Shown: positions 7,561 to 16,017, counted from the first letter of the stretch. The stretch: DNA of 64,000 nt from Desulfobacula sp. (GCF_030145145.1 NZ_JAQYWD010000037.1:1-64000); one strand, 5' to 3'. The notes: generated by a model from the letters alone, not told the origin. Translations and numbers: made by a program.

Positions 7561-8310
7561 TTAAAACCAATTATAATAATTCAAGAAACATTCAATATTA
7601 GTTATCGTATCTGAATTAGTTGCTCTATGCTCAGAATTGACTATTGCCTTCTTAATGGCCATTACCACTTTTGAAACAGACATGGGGATAAAATTATTTT
7701 CAAGAGGATATTTATCCTCCTCAGGAGAAAGAAAAATTCCAAGTAGATATTGTTCTTTTATTCCTTTCATTTTGCCCATTTTTAAAAGTTTTTTCCATTG
7801 CCGTTCTGTTTGTGGGGCAGTTGAATACGTTTCACTACCACCCCTGATTTTGTTTTCAATGAAAATAATGAATTTGTCAGAAATAATAGCAATGTCTGGG
7901 ATAGTATCCCCCAAATGATACTCTCTAATAATCTGAACCTCGGCTGAATCAAGAGTTGATATAATAGCAGATACATTTTTATGTCTGTTTTCAATCGTTG
8001 ATAGAACATTTCTTAAGGGCTCTATTCCTAATTTGTGAGCGGATTTAGGATTTAATAGAGAGGCTAAGGCATCACTTAATTGGTTTTCTGTTGGAGTAAG
8101 ACCTGCAATACGAAACAAATCATAGTGATGAAGTTTTTTTTCATTGAAAATTTTAAGTACTTTTTTAGCACTGTGAACTTTTTCATCAAGATGCTGTCGA
8201 TAAATTTCAATAAAATCTTTTAATGATTTCTCAGCACGATATAGTATTGAATTTTGTAAATCCCTAAAATCTATAAGAAGCCGTTCTATCTGAACAAGAT
8301 CAAATTCCAT
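7561..8310 (-). CDS. PD-(D/E)XK superfamily nuclease-like protein
   Basis: 249 residues; GAGG precedes the ATG at 8310. An N-terminal helical half (1-65) is followed by the order expected of the nuclease fold: Glu75 in TPTENQLSDALASLLNP, Asp139 in IPDIAI, and Glu152-x-Lys154 in FIENKI. This resembles the PDDEXK_4 type often found in restriction and abortive-infection loci. It heads a two-gene operon divergent from an XRE regulator; paired repeats in the shared spacer suggest direct control. The nuclease fold is well supported, the target unknown. Confidence 0.7.
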   Translation of the reverse strand: MEFDLVQIERLLIDFRDLQNSILYRAEKSLKDFIEIYRQHLDEKVHSAKKVLKIFNEKKLHHYDLFRIAGLTPTENQLSDALASLLNPKSAHKLGIEPLRNVLSTIENRHKNVSAIISTLDSAEVQIIREYHLGDTIPDIAIISDKFIIFIENKIRGGSETYSTAPQTERQWKKLLKMGKMKGIKEQYLLGIFLSPEEDKYPLENNFIPMSVSKVVMAIKKAIVNSEHRATNSDTITNIECFLNYYNWF

Positions 8311-8319
8311 GACATCCTC

Positions 8320-8368
8320 ATTGAAGTATTTTCAATACGGATACCACCTAAAAGATGTATTTTCAATA
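8320..8368. promoter_or_regulatory. Putative XRE operator region with repeated half-sites
   Basis: GTATTTTCAATA occurs at 8326-8337 and again at 8357-8368, 31 bp apart (about three helical turns). The first copy is part of a perfect inverted repeat ATTGAA-N5-TTCAAT (8320-8336). The spacer lies between the divergent nuclease operon and the XRE gene, the usual place for autoregulatory operators. Confidence 0.6.
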
Positions 8369-8435
8369 ATAATATTACTTATGAGTGCCTGTAGTTGATT
8401 CTCTTTTTGACATATAAAATGAAAGGAGAATTGCT

Positions 8436-8771
8436 ATGGACATTGATCAAATAAAAACAAAACTTGGTTTCCGGTTAAAGGCACTACGGCTTGATAAGGA
8501 ATTGAAGCAGGAAGATCTTGAAAACTTCAATTTTTCCTACAGGCATTATGGCAAAATTGAAAGGGGCCAGGTCAACCCAACATTAGGGACACTAGCCCGG
8601 CTGTGTGAATTGTTTGATGTCTCTTTATCTGAATTGTTCTTTTTTATGGATGATAAAGGGTCAACCTCAGATATACAACAGGAAGTTGCAGCCAAAATCA
8701 GAGGTGTTTTAAAAGAGAATGATGAAGCCAAACTATCCAAATTAAAAATCTTTCTGAATGAAATTTTGTAA
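8436..8771 (+). CDS. XRE-family HTH transcriptional regulator
   Basis: 111 residues, with GGAG seven bases before the ATG. Residues 8-68 form a Cro/CI-type HTH (LRLDKELKQEDLE, YRHYGKIERGQVNPTLGTLARLCELFDVSLSEL). The C-terminal 40 residues form a helix likely used for dimerisation. It is divergently placed to the nuclease operon and probably represses it and itself through the repeats in the 125-bp spacer. Confidence 0.85.
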   Translation: MDIDQIKTKLGFRLKALRLDKELKQEDLENFNFSYRHYGKIERGQVNPTLGTLARLCELFDVSLSELFFFMDDKGSTSDIQQEVAAKIRGVLKENDEAKLSKLKIFLNEIL

Positions 8772-8856
8772 ATTAAAAATCCCTTTGATCCATTAGCTTT
8801 TAGTATAAATAATTGCTATTGTACGTTCTTGAAAAAATTTCTGTGGATTTGAACAG

Positions 8857-8877
8857 GATCTACTTTATCTCCAATAA
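8857..8877 (+). repeat. TCTCCAATAA intergenic repeat, copy B
   Basis: Contains CTACTTTATCTCCAATAA. Together with copy C (9901-9921) it shows weaker similarity over roughly 75 bases, from a GAAAAA-rich block through TTGAAC to TTGAA. It lies about 85 bases past the XRE stop codon, in the gene's direction. Confidence 0.6.
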
Positions 8878-9033
8878 AATTGAAAATTCCATTTTGATTC
8901 CCATTATGTCTATTTTCTGTAAAGTTGAATCAAGGATAGGATAAGGTTATTCCTGTTGCGATAATTAAAATTCTATTATAGGTATAAATCAAACCTAAGA
9001 ATTAGGCATGTTTTTCAACCGCAGGGAGCTGCC

Positions 9034-9702
9034 ATGAATTTACTTAATCGGGTTATACTAACATCAATAATATTTCTTTCTTCATGTAGCACTCAAACAG
9101 GGAATTATGTAAAAGCAGAGGATTATGTACAAACTGAGGATTCTATTAAAATAGAGAATTTAACGAAAAAAGAGGAATATTTACAACCAGAGGAGGAGCA
9201 TTTAGCAGCCTTTGGTGATTGGACAGTAAACATAGTTTGGTTTCCTGAATTTAATCCATTATATAATATATTTGGAAATAATCCAGTTGCCCAAGTAGAA
9301 ACCACAAATAAATATGGTTATACTCTTGGTATAATGTGTTCTGGTGAAAATAAAGGAACATGTGTACCGTACGTGAATCTTAGTCAGCCCTGCGAAGAGT
9401 TAGAATACTATAATGCATTAGTCTATGACGATTCTGGAGTTAACTGCGTTTCATTAGAATGTATTCCAATAACTCCAGTCTATTATTTGTTTTTACTCCC
9501 TGAAGATCATATGGATTATATATTGTCAGGTAATAAATATGGAATTGCATATGGGACAAAGGACGGTTTATTTAGGGCAGCATATTTTAGTTTAAATGGT
9601 TCTACAAAAGCTTTTCTCGAAGGACAGAGATTGTTCAATCGGTTTCAGCCACCAAAAACTGAAGAAAATAAAAAATCAGAACATAAAGATACAGTTCTTT
9701 AA
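9034..9702 (+). CDS. Lipoprotein with repeat-rich N-terminus, unknown
   Basis: 222 residues; GGGAG lies before the ATG. A signal sequence ends in a lipobox LSSC, so Cys18 is probably lipidated. Residues 24-56 are a string of degenerate 6-8-residue repeats (YVKAED, YVQTED, SIKIEN, LTKKEE, YLQPEE) forming an acidic linker. The globular rest has four cysteines that could form disulfides. No family recognised. It lies alone between two repeat copies, in a region lower in GC than the core genome. Confidence 0.65.
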   Translation: MNLLNRVILTSIIFLSSCSTQTGNYVKAEDYVQTEDSIKIENLTKKEEYLQPEEEHLAAFGDWTVNIVWFPEFNPLYNIFGNNPVAQVETTNKYGYTLGIMCSGENKGTCVPYVNLSQPCEELEYYNALVYDDSGVNCVSLECIPITPVYYLFLLPEDHMDYILSGNKYGIAYGTKDGLFRAAYFSLNGSTKAFLEGQRLFNRFQPPKTEENKKSEHKDTVL

Positions 9703-10045
9703 ATCTGATGTATCCTCAGTTATAAGGTGTTTTTTGGATATTAAAAACATCCTCTTCAAAGACCTGAATTTTGAATTTCTGATTCAACTTTATAACCCTT
9801 CAATACTTTTACAACTGACTTTTCCATATTCAAGTTGATAAAGTATATATCAAAAACATTTTGGCAGCGTATGGAAAAATATTTTCCAGGCTTGAACCAG
9901 AATCAACTTGGTCTCCAATAAGGTTGAATATCAGATTAAAAGCTTGACTCACATTATATATTGGTATCTATCCTTGCTTTTTAATGAGCCTCGTAATAAT
10001 TTGGTATTTAATTTTCTAAGCTTAACAATCTAAAGGAGTTCAATT
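9703..10045. other. Intergenic stretch with repeat copy C
   Basis: About 340 AT-rich bases. Apart from the repeat copy at 9901-9921 and the AAAGGAG ribosome site of the next gene, nothing coding is seen. Confidence 0.5.
9901..9921 (+). repeat. TCTCCAATAA intergenic repeat, copy C
   Basis: A 21-base block containing ACTTGGTCTCCAATAA, identical to the minus-strand block at 2062-2082. It is about 200 bases downstream of the lipoprotein gene and in the same direction. Confidence 0.7.
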
Positions 10046-10255
10046 ATGGTCGAATGTCAGTATTATCAGGCCGGAGTCAATGTGCAAAGACCAGAAGAAA
10101 ATCTCCCACAATGGTACTGGTGTGACCATAAGCATAGCAAACATAGTAAAGAAGATATGAATTCAAGGAATACTTCAAACCCCATAAATATGCCCCCTTG
10201 TGGAGGAGCTTTGCCTTTATGCACCTTGAGTGCTGAAGAACTTAAGGATGCATAG
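10046..10255 (+). CDS. Small cysteine/histidine-rich protein
   Basis: 69 residues with a strong ribosome site (AAAGGAG eight bases before the ATG) and a hairpin terminator after it, so probably a true single gene. Cys4, the WYWCDHKHSKHS block, and CGGALPLC near the end give four cysteines and several histidines, suggesting metal binding. Family unknown. It may be a cofactor-binding or regulatory peptide of the adjacent AlbA_2 gene, but a terminator separates them. Confidence 0.6.
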   Translation: MVECQYYQAGVNVQRPEENLPQWYWCDHKHSKHSKEDMNSRNTSNPINMPPCGGALPLCTLSAEELKDA

Positions 10256-10280
10256 GATTTAAAATATAATTTAAAAATTC

Positions 10281-10307
10281 TTCGTCTTTAATTTTAAAGA
10301 CGAATTT
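10281..10307 (+). terminator. Hairpin terminator after the small Cys/His protein
   Basis: TTCGTCTTTAA (10281-10291) pairs perfectly with TTAAAGACGAA (10294-10304) around a 2-base centre and is followed by TTTG. The opposite strand has a run of five T after the stem, so it could act in both directions. Confidence 0.65.
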
Positions 10308-10354
10308 GTCATATTTTAAAATTTCCTTTATGTATTAATATAGGACAGAATGCT

Positions 10355-11536
10355 ATGATTTTCTCTCGTCATCCCAAACTACTTAGCGATTCAGAGCTTA
10401 GCACATGGCTTAATTCGCTAATTGAAAGAAAAGTACCAGAGTCTGATTTTTTGGATTACAAAGAATCAATCTCAATCAATTCACCAAAAGAAAAAATGGA
10501 ACTTTGTAAGGATGTAACTTCCTTCGCTAATGAAAATGGTGGTGCATTAATTTATGGTGTTCCAGAAACAGTTCAAAATGGAATACCCTTGCCAAAAGAC
10601 ATTTCTGAATGCGGCATAGAATTCCCAAGTGATTCAATTATTAATATCGAAAATATATTATTAGATGTTATAGCACCTCCGCTGCCAGAACTTTTTATCA
10701 AGGTTATTAGCATAGATGTTACTCCGTCTAAATCAGTGCTATTGATTTACCATCCAGGAAGCTGGAATAAACCTCATATGGTAGAAGGATATAAACAAGG
10801 ACGTTATTATCGGAGAGGAAATTTTCGTTCTATATTAATGAATGAAAAACAAATTGAAGAGGCTTATTTAAAAAGAAAAGTATCAAGTGATTTTGCGCAA
10901 GCATTTTTTGAAAACACAAATTTTCGAAAACCTCCTCAAAAAGTAACTTTTCTTAGGGCAATCGCATGTCCCCACTATTCCTTATACAGACGGGAGGAGA
11001 TGGCTGAAAAAACCTTTAAAGATTGGCTTGATAGAAATCCTCCGGGTGGTCGAAGAGGAGAATGGGTTCCATTTATTGATGGATGGTGTTTTCGAGGGTA
11101 TCCAGAAGGCAATTTTTATGGCAAACAATATGAAATACGTTTTTTTCACAATGGAGCCATTTGTTTAGATATTGATTTATCAACTGAAATAAATAATGCG
11201 CTACTCAAATTAAAATGGATTGAAGACTATGTTTTTGCTGAACTATTCCTTCCCTACTCAGCAAAGGTATTAGAAGCACATAAAATAAGTGGTCCGGTTT
11301 CTTTCAAATTTCATTTGTTCAATGCAAAAGGTTTATCTGCTGAATTTAAATCCGGTAGTTGGTATTCTAACCCCACAATAGGAGCAACCCCAATTGAGAC
11401 CGACTCTTTAAGCTTTATTGAAGACTCATCGGTTAATGAATTAAACCTATCTCAATCAAATTTGTTGAAAAGATTGGTTGATAGATTTTCTTCCGCATTT
11501 GGTCTATGGAGAAATTCAAGAACATCCGAGTTATAA
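10355..11536 (+). CDS. AlbA_2 (Schlafen-type) domain protein
   Basis: 393 residues. Residues 30-160 show the AlbA_2 pattern: ESDFLDYKESI, LCKDVTSFANENGGALIYGV, and the YRRGNF motif near 150. This fold is shared with Schlafen nucleases and occurs in bacterial regulators and defence proteins; the E-x-D-x-K positions near 33-38 are those linked to catalysis or divalent ions. The C-terminal 230 residues are not recognised and are rich in aromatic residues. It is a single gene with its own promoter region. A defence role is plausible from its setting but not shown. Confidence 0.7.
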   Translation: MIFSRHPKLLSDSELSTWLNSLIERKVPESDFLDYKESISINSPKEKMELCKDVTSFANENGGALIYGVPETVQNGIPLPKDISECGIEFPSDSIINIENILLDVIAPPLPELFIKVISIDVTPSKSVLLIYHPGSWNKPHMVEGYKQGRYYRRGNFRSILMNEKQIEEAYLKRKVSSDFAQAFFENTNFRKPPQKVTFLRAIACPHYSLYRREEMAEKTFKDWLDRNPPGGRRGEWVPFIDGWCFRGYPEGNFYGKQYEIRFFHNGAICLDIDLSTEINNALLKLKWIEDYVFAELFLPYSAKVLEAHKISGPVSFKFHLFNAKGLSAEFKSGSWYSNPTIGATPIETDSLSFIEDSSVNELNLSQSNLLKRLVDRFSSAFGLWRNSRTSEL

Positions 11537-11828
11537 CCCTGTTTGCTGCAGCGGACCGTTAAACTATATTTTTTGATAAATTTCATTTAAATTACTTCCC
11601 TGCAGTGTTTTTTATAAAATATATAAAAAATCATTTTAACAAAATCACCCGTTCATTTTTATAGGATAACAACTTTATTTTGAGAAAATGTTTTTGATGA
11701 TGTAAAAAAACTATGGGCAGGGCTTAAATGTTGATTCAGTTACCATTTATTATCACGAAATATCGTAGCCCCATAATTTTAGCGTACAGGTTAAGATGTT
11801 ATTCCTTCACTATCAATCTAAATCCAAA
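11537..11828. other. AT-rich intergenic stretch, nothing recognised
   Basis: About 290 bases between convergent genes. No hairpin with T run, repeat or credible small gene was found. Confidence 0.4.
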
Positions 11829-12029
11829 TTAAGTAACATCCACATAGTCCATGGTCACAGATAGCAGGTGGTCATAATCTCCTGCCATGGCTTCTTCCAT
11901 ATATTTTGAAGCATACTCTTTGTCAGCACCGGCTTTAAGAAGTGCTTTTTTTACATGACCTATAATTACGAATGCATTACCATCATTACCAATGAGATTT
12001 ACGGTTGGTTTAATTTTTGGTTCTATCAT
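11829..12029 (-). CDS. Small mobile-element-associated protein (66 residues)
   Basis: The ATG at 12029 (GGAG eight bases upstream) is preferred over a longer frame from 12122 that would overlap the neighbouring gene. The pattern NLIGNDGNAFVIIGHVKKAL..AG...EY...YMEEAMAGDYDHLL is one I associate with small proteins of phages and conjugative elements. Function unknown. It is last in the minus-strand row headed by the J-domain gene. Confidence 0.6.
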   Translation of the reverse strand: MIEPKIKPTVNLIGNDGNAFVIIGHVKKALLKAGADKEYASKYMEEAMAGDYDHLLSVTMDYVDVT

Positions 12030-12111
12030 AATTTTATCTCCATATTTTATGAAATTTATAAAAGGAATGAATGAGAAACGCCGGGGGAATTTTATGGTTA
12101 ATAACTTGGAA

Positions 12112-12651
12112 TTAAAAATCACAGTCTAAATCGATTAATGCCTGTTGTGCCTCCAAGACAACTGATTTGTCTGGGTCAGTGGCAAGAATTTTTAAATAGC
12201 AGAGTGGAATATCACATCCTGCACCAGCAAGTTCAAAGCGAATTAATGGGTCTTGGTGCTGGACTAGCAGATCCGCTAAATACTGTATATCGCAACAATC
12301 AAATTCGTTTACGATGTCGTCGAGCTCCATTATCATCGTCTTTAATAGTCTGACCGATCCAAGTTCAATCAACCTGGTTAATTCGGATTTGTTGAGACAT
12401 GTTTTCCCGATATCGGTTTTTAGAATTTGACAAAGAACCATAATTGAAGAATCTTGAATAAGAAGTTCCGCTGTCTCAGCCATTAGGTGTACTTTACAAG
12501 CCACAGCGGTACGAACCTCTGATGATTTCGACAGCGCAAGCTCATGAAAGATCAGAGCATTCTCTTGGCAGTCTGGAAGTATGTCCGCGATTACCTCCAG
12601 TTCTTTAAATCCTATCGAAGCTGAAACGTTATTTATTTTTAGTTTGGTCAT
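12112..12651 (-). CDS. HEAT-like repeat protein, paralogue 2
   Basis: 179 residues; GAGGAG lies eight bases before the ATG at 12651. The ATG overlaps the stop of the preceding peptidase gene (TAATG), implying translational coupling. It parallels the gene at 5195-5776 throughout (KINNV start, LALSKSSEVRTAV, LLIQDSSIMVL, DPLIRFELA), but lacks that gene's long acidic tail. Solenoid proteins usually bind partners. Coupling points to the C39-like peptidase as partner or substrate carrier. Confidence 0.75.
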   Translation of the reverse strand: MTKLKINNVSASIGFKELEVIADILPDCQENALIFHELALSKSSEVRTAVACKVHLMAETAELLIQDSSIMVLCQILKTDIGKTCLNKSELTRLIELGSVRLLKTMIMELDDIVNEFDCCDIQYLADLLVQHQDPLIRFELAGAGCDIPLCYLKILATDPDKSVVLEAQQALIDLDCDF

Positions 12652-13223
12652 TATGTTTTCTCCTCATAAGTTTTAGAAATGATAAATGTGTCTGTTGTAG
12701 ACAGTCTATATGGCCTTTTTCTTGAATATTCTTTATTCCACAAATCGCATCTTTGCAGTTGTATCCTTGAGTTCCCTCTGTCAGAGTCAAATGTTACCAA
12801 ACTCTTTTCGGTGATTTTTTTAATGATAGTCCAATGGCTGTAATATCCGTTATCATCTTCAAGTCCGTGCTCATATCCGAGAATTATGGCTGAATCCTGG
12901 GAGTTTAGAGCATTCCTTATCTTATTTAAAAACTCGTCTATACTGGTAGCCTTCTTTGACCACCAGGGCCGGTAAACGGTTAATGGTAGGCCCAATTCAA
13001 TGATTACATTACACAATATTTTATTTACCCTGTCCCTGTATATTCCATACAAAACACCTTCTGCGTCTCCGTATGTTTCGATGTAATAATCCCATATTGA
13101 TTCAAAAACTTTATTTTTATTTATGTTTGGAAATAGTAATGACATGACATTCCCAATCGCATAAAAGCCACATTGGCTGCTAAAATCCCCTTGTAGTGCT
13201 GGTTTTACCGGGTTTTTAGCCAT
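12651..13223 (-). CDS. C39-like (papain-fold) cysteine peptidase
   Basis: 190 residues from the ATG at 13223; a GTG at 13271 with GGGG just upstream is an alternative start. The catalytic order of C39-like peptidases is visible: Cys18 in SSQCGFYAIGN, His130 in YYSHWTIIKK, and Asp146 or Asp148 in VTFDSD. No signal peptide is evident, so it should act in the cytoplasm. The stop codon overlaps the start of HEAT paralogue 2. With the GHKL ATPase upstream (gap about 140 bp) it may form a peptidase-based effector set; that role is inferred. Confidence 0.65.
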   Translation of the reverse strand: MAKNPVKPALQGDFSSQCGFYAIGNVMSLLFPNINKNKVFESIWDYYIETYGDAEGVLYGIYRDRVNKILCNVIIELGLPLTVYRPWWSKKATSIDEFLNKIRNALNSQDSAIILGYEHGLEDDNGYYSHWTIIKKITEKSLVTFDSDRGNSRIQLQRCDLWNKEYSRKRPYRLSTTDTFIISKTYEEKT

Positions 13224-13366
13224 TGATATTGATTCTTGTTTGAAATGTGGTTTGTATGGCGGGAAATACACTTTTCCCCGTCGTTACAGCATTTTTTGAT
13301 ATCATTGTATGCATGATGGTAAAATGATGATGAACATGACTTATATAATCAAACATCTATGGTCTT

Positions 13367-14929
13367 CTATTTAATGCAGTTACCATTGAGATCCGTTTTG
13401 ACAGCTTTTGATTTAAGCTTTACTAAATCGTTGACACGGGCGCGGTTTGCCAAAGCTTTGGTTAGCAGAGTAGTGTATTTATTTTTGAAAGACTCATTGT
13501 GATATTCATAGCCGAGCATATGAGTTAGTTCTTCAGCAGCAGAAAATATCATATCAAAAACTGATTCCTCCCATGATGCTTCATAATAAGGGAAAGGATT
13601 GAAAGATATATAACCGTGCCTGTATTCAGCCCGTCTGGATAGATCCTCACTCATCAACAATCCATACCCATATCTTTTATTGATGTCAGCACATTCCGCG
13701 ACTTCGTCTAACACCTCCTTCCATAACCAGGCCAGTTTTATCGTGGTTTGATCATAAAGAAGATAAGTCAAGTCACTGTTAATTTTCATATCAGTGACTA
13801 CGATGAATCCAGAGTTAAAATGATTTCGATACCATGTAAGGCATTCATCAAATTTTTTGGTGTTGTAGATGCTTTTAGCCGACTTCATGGCAGAACGAAT
13901 CTGATTTTCATTTTCTTTGTCAATTATTGATTCTTGAACTAAAAATTTTCCATCAAGCATTTCGGTAATATCATCAACAGTAAGTTCGGTAATGTCCTTA
14001 TCTATCTGCTCAGCAAACAATTTGACAGTTTCAAGACTTTCTTCATTTAATTCATTGGTAAAAGCGGTGGCATAGCTTGAAATGTTTTCTAACTTTTTAA
14101 CCTGAATAATGCTTTCTTTCCTGAGACAGGTGCTTTCAGAATCGATAGCTACTTTTCCAACCATTTTCGTGAATTTATCCTGCCACTCTCCAATGAAAGA
14201 ATCTCGGTTGGATGTCAGGCAGTCATAGGATGACATTGAAATATTAAAGACATAGCATTTATCCAGAACAGAATGTAAAGAGAACATGAACAACCCGTGT
14301 GCCTGAACAATTATCATGTTTTTAGATTCATATTGTTGATCATCTATCAGATAAAGTGACCCAAGATCATCTATGACAAAAGCCTTTTTCCCGTGTTTAA
14401 GCCAATCAGATTCAACCTTTTCCCCATTATATTTTACAACTATTCCCCTGCTTTGAAAATTACACATACCGATGTAGTGTTTAATTTTGGTTTCAATATT
14501 TCTAACTTTATCTTTAATGAATATTCTGCTTATGGTTCCATGGATGGGATCACATTTTTGTATTTCATAGTTTGCCCCATTGCCAATAATCATGGAATTT
14601 TGAGAACGGATTCCCCATTGAGGCCATGCAAAATAAAGAATCTCTTTTGCTTTACCGATACCGCCAATGGAACACTTTTTCTTGTATGAACCACCCAATG
14701 TTAATAATGCGGTTTCAATGGTGGTTAATGACATACCAACGCCGTCATCTGTTATTTTCAGCCATTCACCATCAAAATTTAATTCAATATTTTTAGCGTC
14801 AGCATCAACACTGTTTTGGATAAATTCTCTTATGAGAGCTGATTCCCAGTTATAATAGTCCTTCAAGGCCATTCTAAAGAAATAATCAGAAGGGATTGAT
14901 ACCTGTTTTTTCACTATAATGTCTCCCAT
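13367..14929 (-). CDS. GHKL (Hsp90-like) ATPase with zincin-like C-terminus
   Basis: 520 residues from the ATG at 14929, which overlaps the end of the upstream gene by 16 bases. The ATP-binding fold is clear: N-box LIREFIQNSVDA (33-44), G1 DDGVGM (61-66), G2 region LGG...SIGGIGKAKE (78-95). The middle is unrecognised. Near the C-terminus, AAEELTHMLGYEYHNESF (464-481) imitates a zincin HExxH...H...F pattern, but with Glu in place of the first His. Hsp90-like ATPases paired with nucleases or peptidases occur in several antiphage systems; this one precedes a C39-like peptidase. Confidence 0.75.
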   Translation of the reverse strand: MGDIIVKKQVSIPSDYFFRMALKDYYNWESALIREFIQNSVDADAKNIELNFDGEWLKITDDGVGMSLTTIETALLTLGGSYKKKCSIGGIGKAKEILYFAWPQWGIRSQNSMIIGNGANYEIQKCDPIHGTISRIFIKDKVRNIETKIKHYIGMCNFQSRGIVVKYNGEKVESDWLKHGKKAFVIDDLGSLYLIDDQQYESKNMIIVQAHGLFMFSLHSVLDKCYVFNISMSSYDCLTSNRDSFIGEWQDKFTKMVGKVAIDSESTCLRKESIIQVKKLENISSYATAFTNELNEESLETVKLFAEQIDKDITELTVDDITEMLDGKFLVQESIIDKENENQIRSAMKSAKSIYNTKKFDECLTWYRNHFNSGFIVVTDMKINSDLTYLLYDQTTIKLAWLWKEVLDEVAECADINKRYGYGLLMSEDLSRRAEYRHGYISFNPFPYYEASWEESVFDMIFSAAEELTHMLGYEYHNESFKNKYTTLLTKALANRARVNDLVKLKSKAVKTDLNGNCIK

Positions 14930-15171
14930 GGTTTTTTTGTTAATGTTGAAATTATTGATTTGGAGCTGTGTAAACTTCTTCTCGGTGAAAACGTACAATG
15001 CATGCAAAAGGACTTATCTTTACAAGCTTCACAAATTTTGTTTTTATCTAAGGTTGTTACAAGGTGATTGAATATATCATTCATGGTTTTGGTCATTGGC
15101 ATTTTACATGCCCAGGCTATTCGTCTTAGAACAGCACTTTGAGTCTGATTGAGTTCTGGTGTATAAGCCAT
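14914..15171 (-). CDS. Small cysteine-containing hypothetical protein
   Basis: 85 residues from the ATG at 15171, five bases after the stop of the DUF2958 gene and with no ribosome site of its own, so probably translated by reinitiation. The C-terminal half carries CEAC...FCMHC, a possible zinc site. The end overlaps the start of the GHKL ATPase gene. Looks like an anti-repressor- or DNA-binding-size protein, but no family was recognised. Confidence 0.55.
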   Translation of the reverse strand: MAYTPELNQTQSAVLRRIAWACKMPMTKTMNDIFNHLVTTLDKNKICEACKDKSFCMHCTFSPRRSLHSSKSIISTLTKKPWETL

Positions 15172-15176
15172 AATTA

Positions 15177-15506
15177 TCAAAGTATTCCATTACGGCATTG
15201 AACAATTCGTTCAATTTCTGATGCTCTTTTGATTTGCCAATATAGGTCACAATCGATTTCCACATATCCGATGCGAATAGATTTCAAGTCATTAAAGGAA
15301 AAGTATCCCCATTCAGCCATTTCAAAATCATCATTTAAAATGACAAAGCCAAAGAATTGGTCATCGCCGTCATATTCAGCGACATACCAGTCACACCCGC
15401 CTATGAAAAAATGAAGAAATATTTTCTTATGTTTGATAGGGATAAAGTCTGTTGTATAAATTTTAGGGATCTTATCTAATTGGTCTTTAGTCGGTGTGTT
15501 CCACAT
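15177..15506 (-). CDS. DUF2958 domain protein
   Basis: 109 residues; AAGGAG seven bases before the ATG. The characteristic stretches PKIYTTDFIPIKHK, LHFFIGGCDWYVAEYDG, FFGFVILN, WGYFSFNDL and EIDCDLYW match the DUF2958 family, common on conjugative elements and plasmids. Role unknown. Part of the minus-strand row with the J-domain and GHKL genes. Confidence 0.85.
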   Translation of the reverse strand: MWNTPTKDQLDKIPKIYTTDFIPIKHKKIFLHFFIGGCDWYVAEYDGDDQFFGFVILNDDFEMAEWGYFSFNDLKSIRIGYVEIDCDLYWQIKRASEIERIVQCRNGIL

Positions 15507-15519
15507 AATATTCTCCTTT

Positions 15520-16017
15520 TTATGCTACCAGTGATTTATTGTTTTCGGTCTTGATTTCTTCCGAACCATGCAGATTTCTTATATCAGTCATGCTAAATTT
15601 CTTTTTTCCTCTTTTGCGATATACGTCCTCATGATAATACCAAGCCTTTTTATTGCCTGAAAACTTCATCTTGAGATCCCTTAAAATCGTTTTATGGTCG
15701 TATGTGTTACCAGATACCCAAAGCCAGGAGCCAATGATTTCAATTTTAATCCCTGGAATGGTTTTGATTTTATCAATCATTGCCTGAATAGTCTCAGTTA
15801 ATGGGGTCTGCTTTTGTGCTGTCCTTGCCTGTTCGCCAGTCCACCAAGATTCACAATTTTTCAAAAAGTCATAAGCAATATTAACAAGTTTCATTACCTC
15901 AACATCACCATTTTTATCCGGGTGATGTTTCAAACATGCTGCCCGGTATGCTGTCTTTAGTCCGGCTTCTGTTTTTTCCGATGGACTTAGTATTGAAAGT
16001 GCTTGTATAATGTTCAT
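15520..16017 (-). CDS. Mobile-element J-domain protein
   Basis: 165 residues from the ATG at 16017 (AAAGGA upstream). The N-terminus is a J-domain with the HPDKN signature (residues about 5-55), followed by a linker and a C-terminal region with WLWVSGNTYDHK and W(Y)YHEDVYRKR. This two-part layout is that of small DnaJ-like proteins on integrative elements, distinct from the chromosomal dnaJ at 42597. It may recruit the host DnaK for element functions. Confidence 0.8.
   Translation of the reverse strand: MNIIQALSILSPSEKTEAGLKTAYRAACLKHHPDKNGDVEVMKLVNIAYDFLKNCESWWTGEQARTAQKQTPLTETIQAMIDKIKTIPGIKIEIIGSWLWVSGNTYDHKTILRDLKMKFSGNKKAWYYHEDVYRKRGKKKFSMTDIRNLHGSEEIKTENNKSLVA

Noticed and set aside
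2964-9921. Integron cassette array with attC sites
   Set aside because: The repeats lie past stop codons as attC sites would, but no GTTRRRY/RYYYAAC pairs or folded attC structure were found and no intI is present; kept only as an unexplained repeat.
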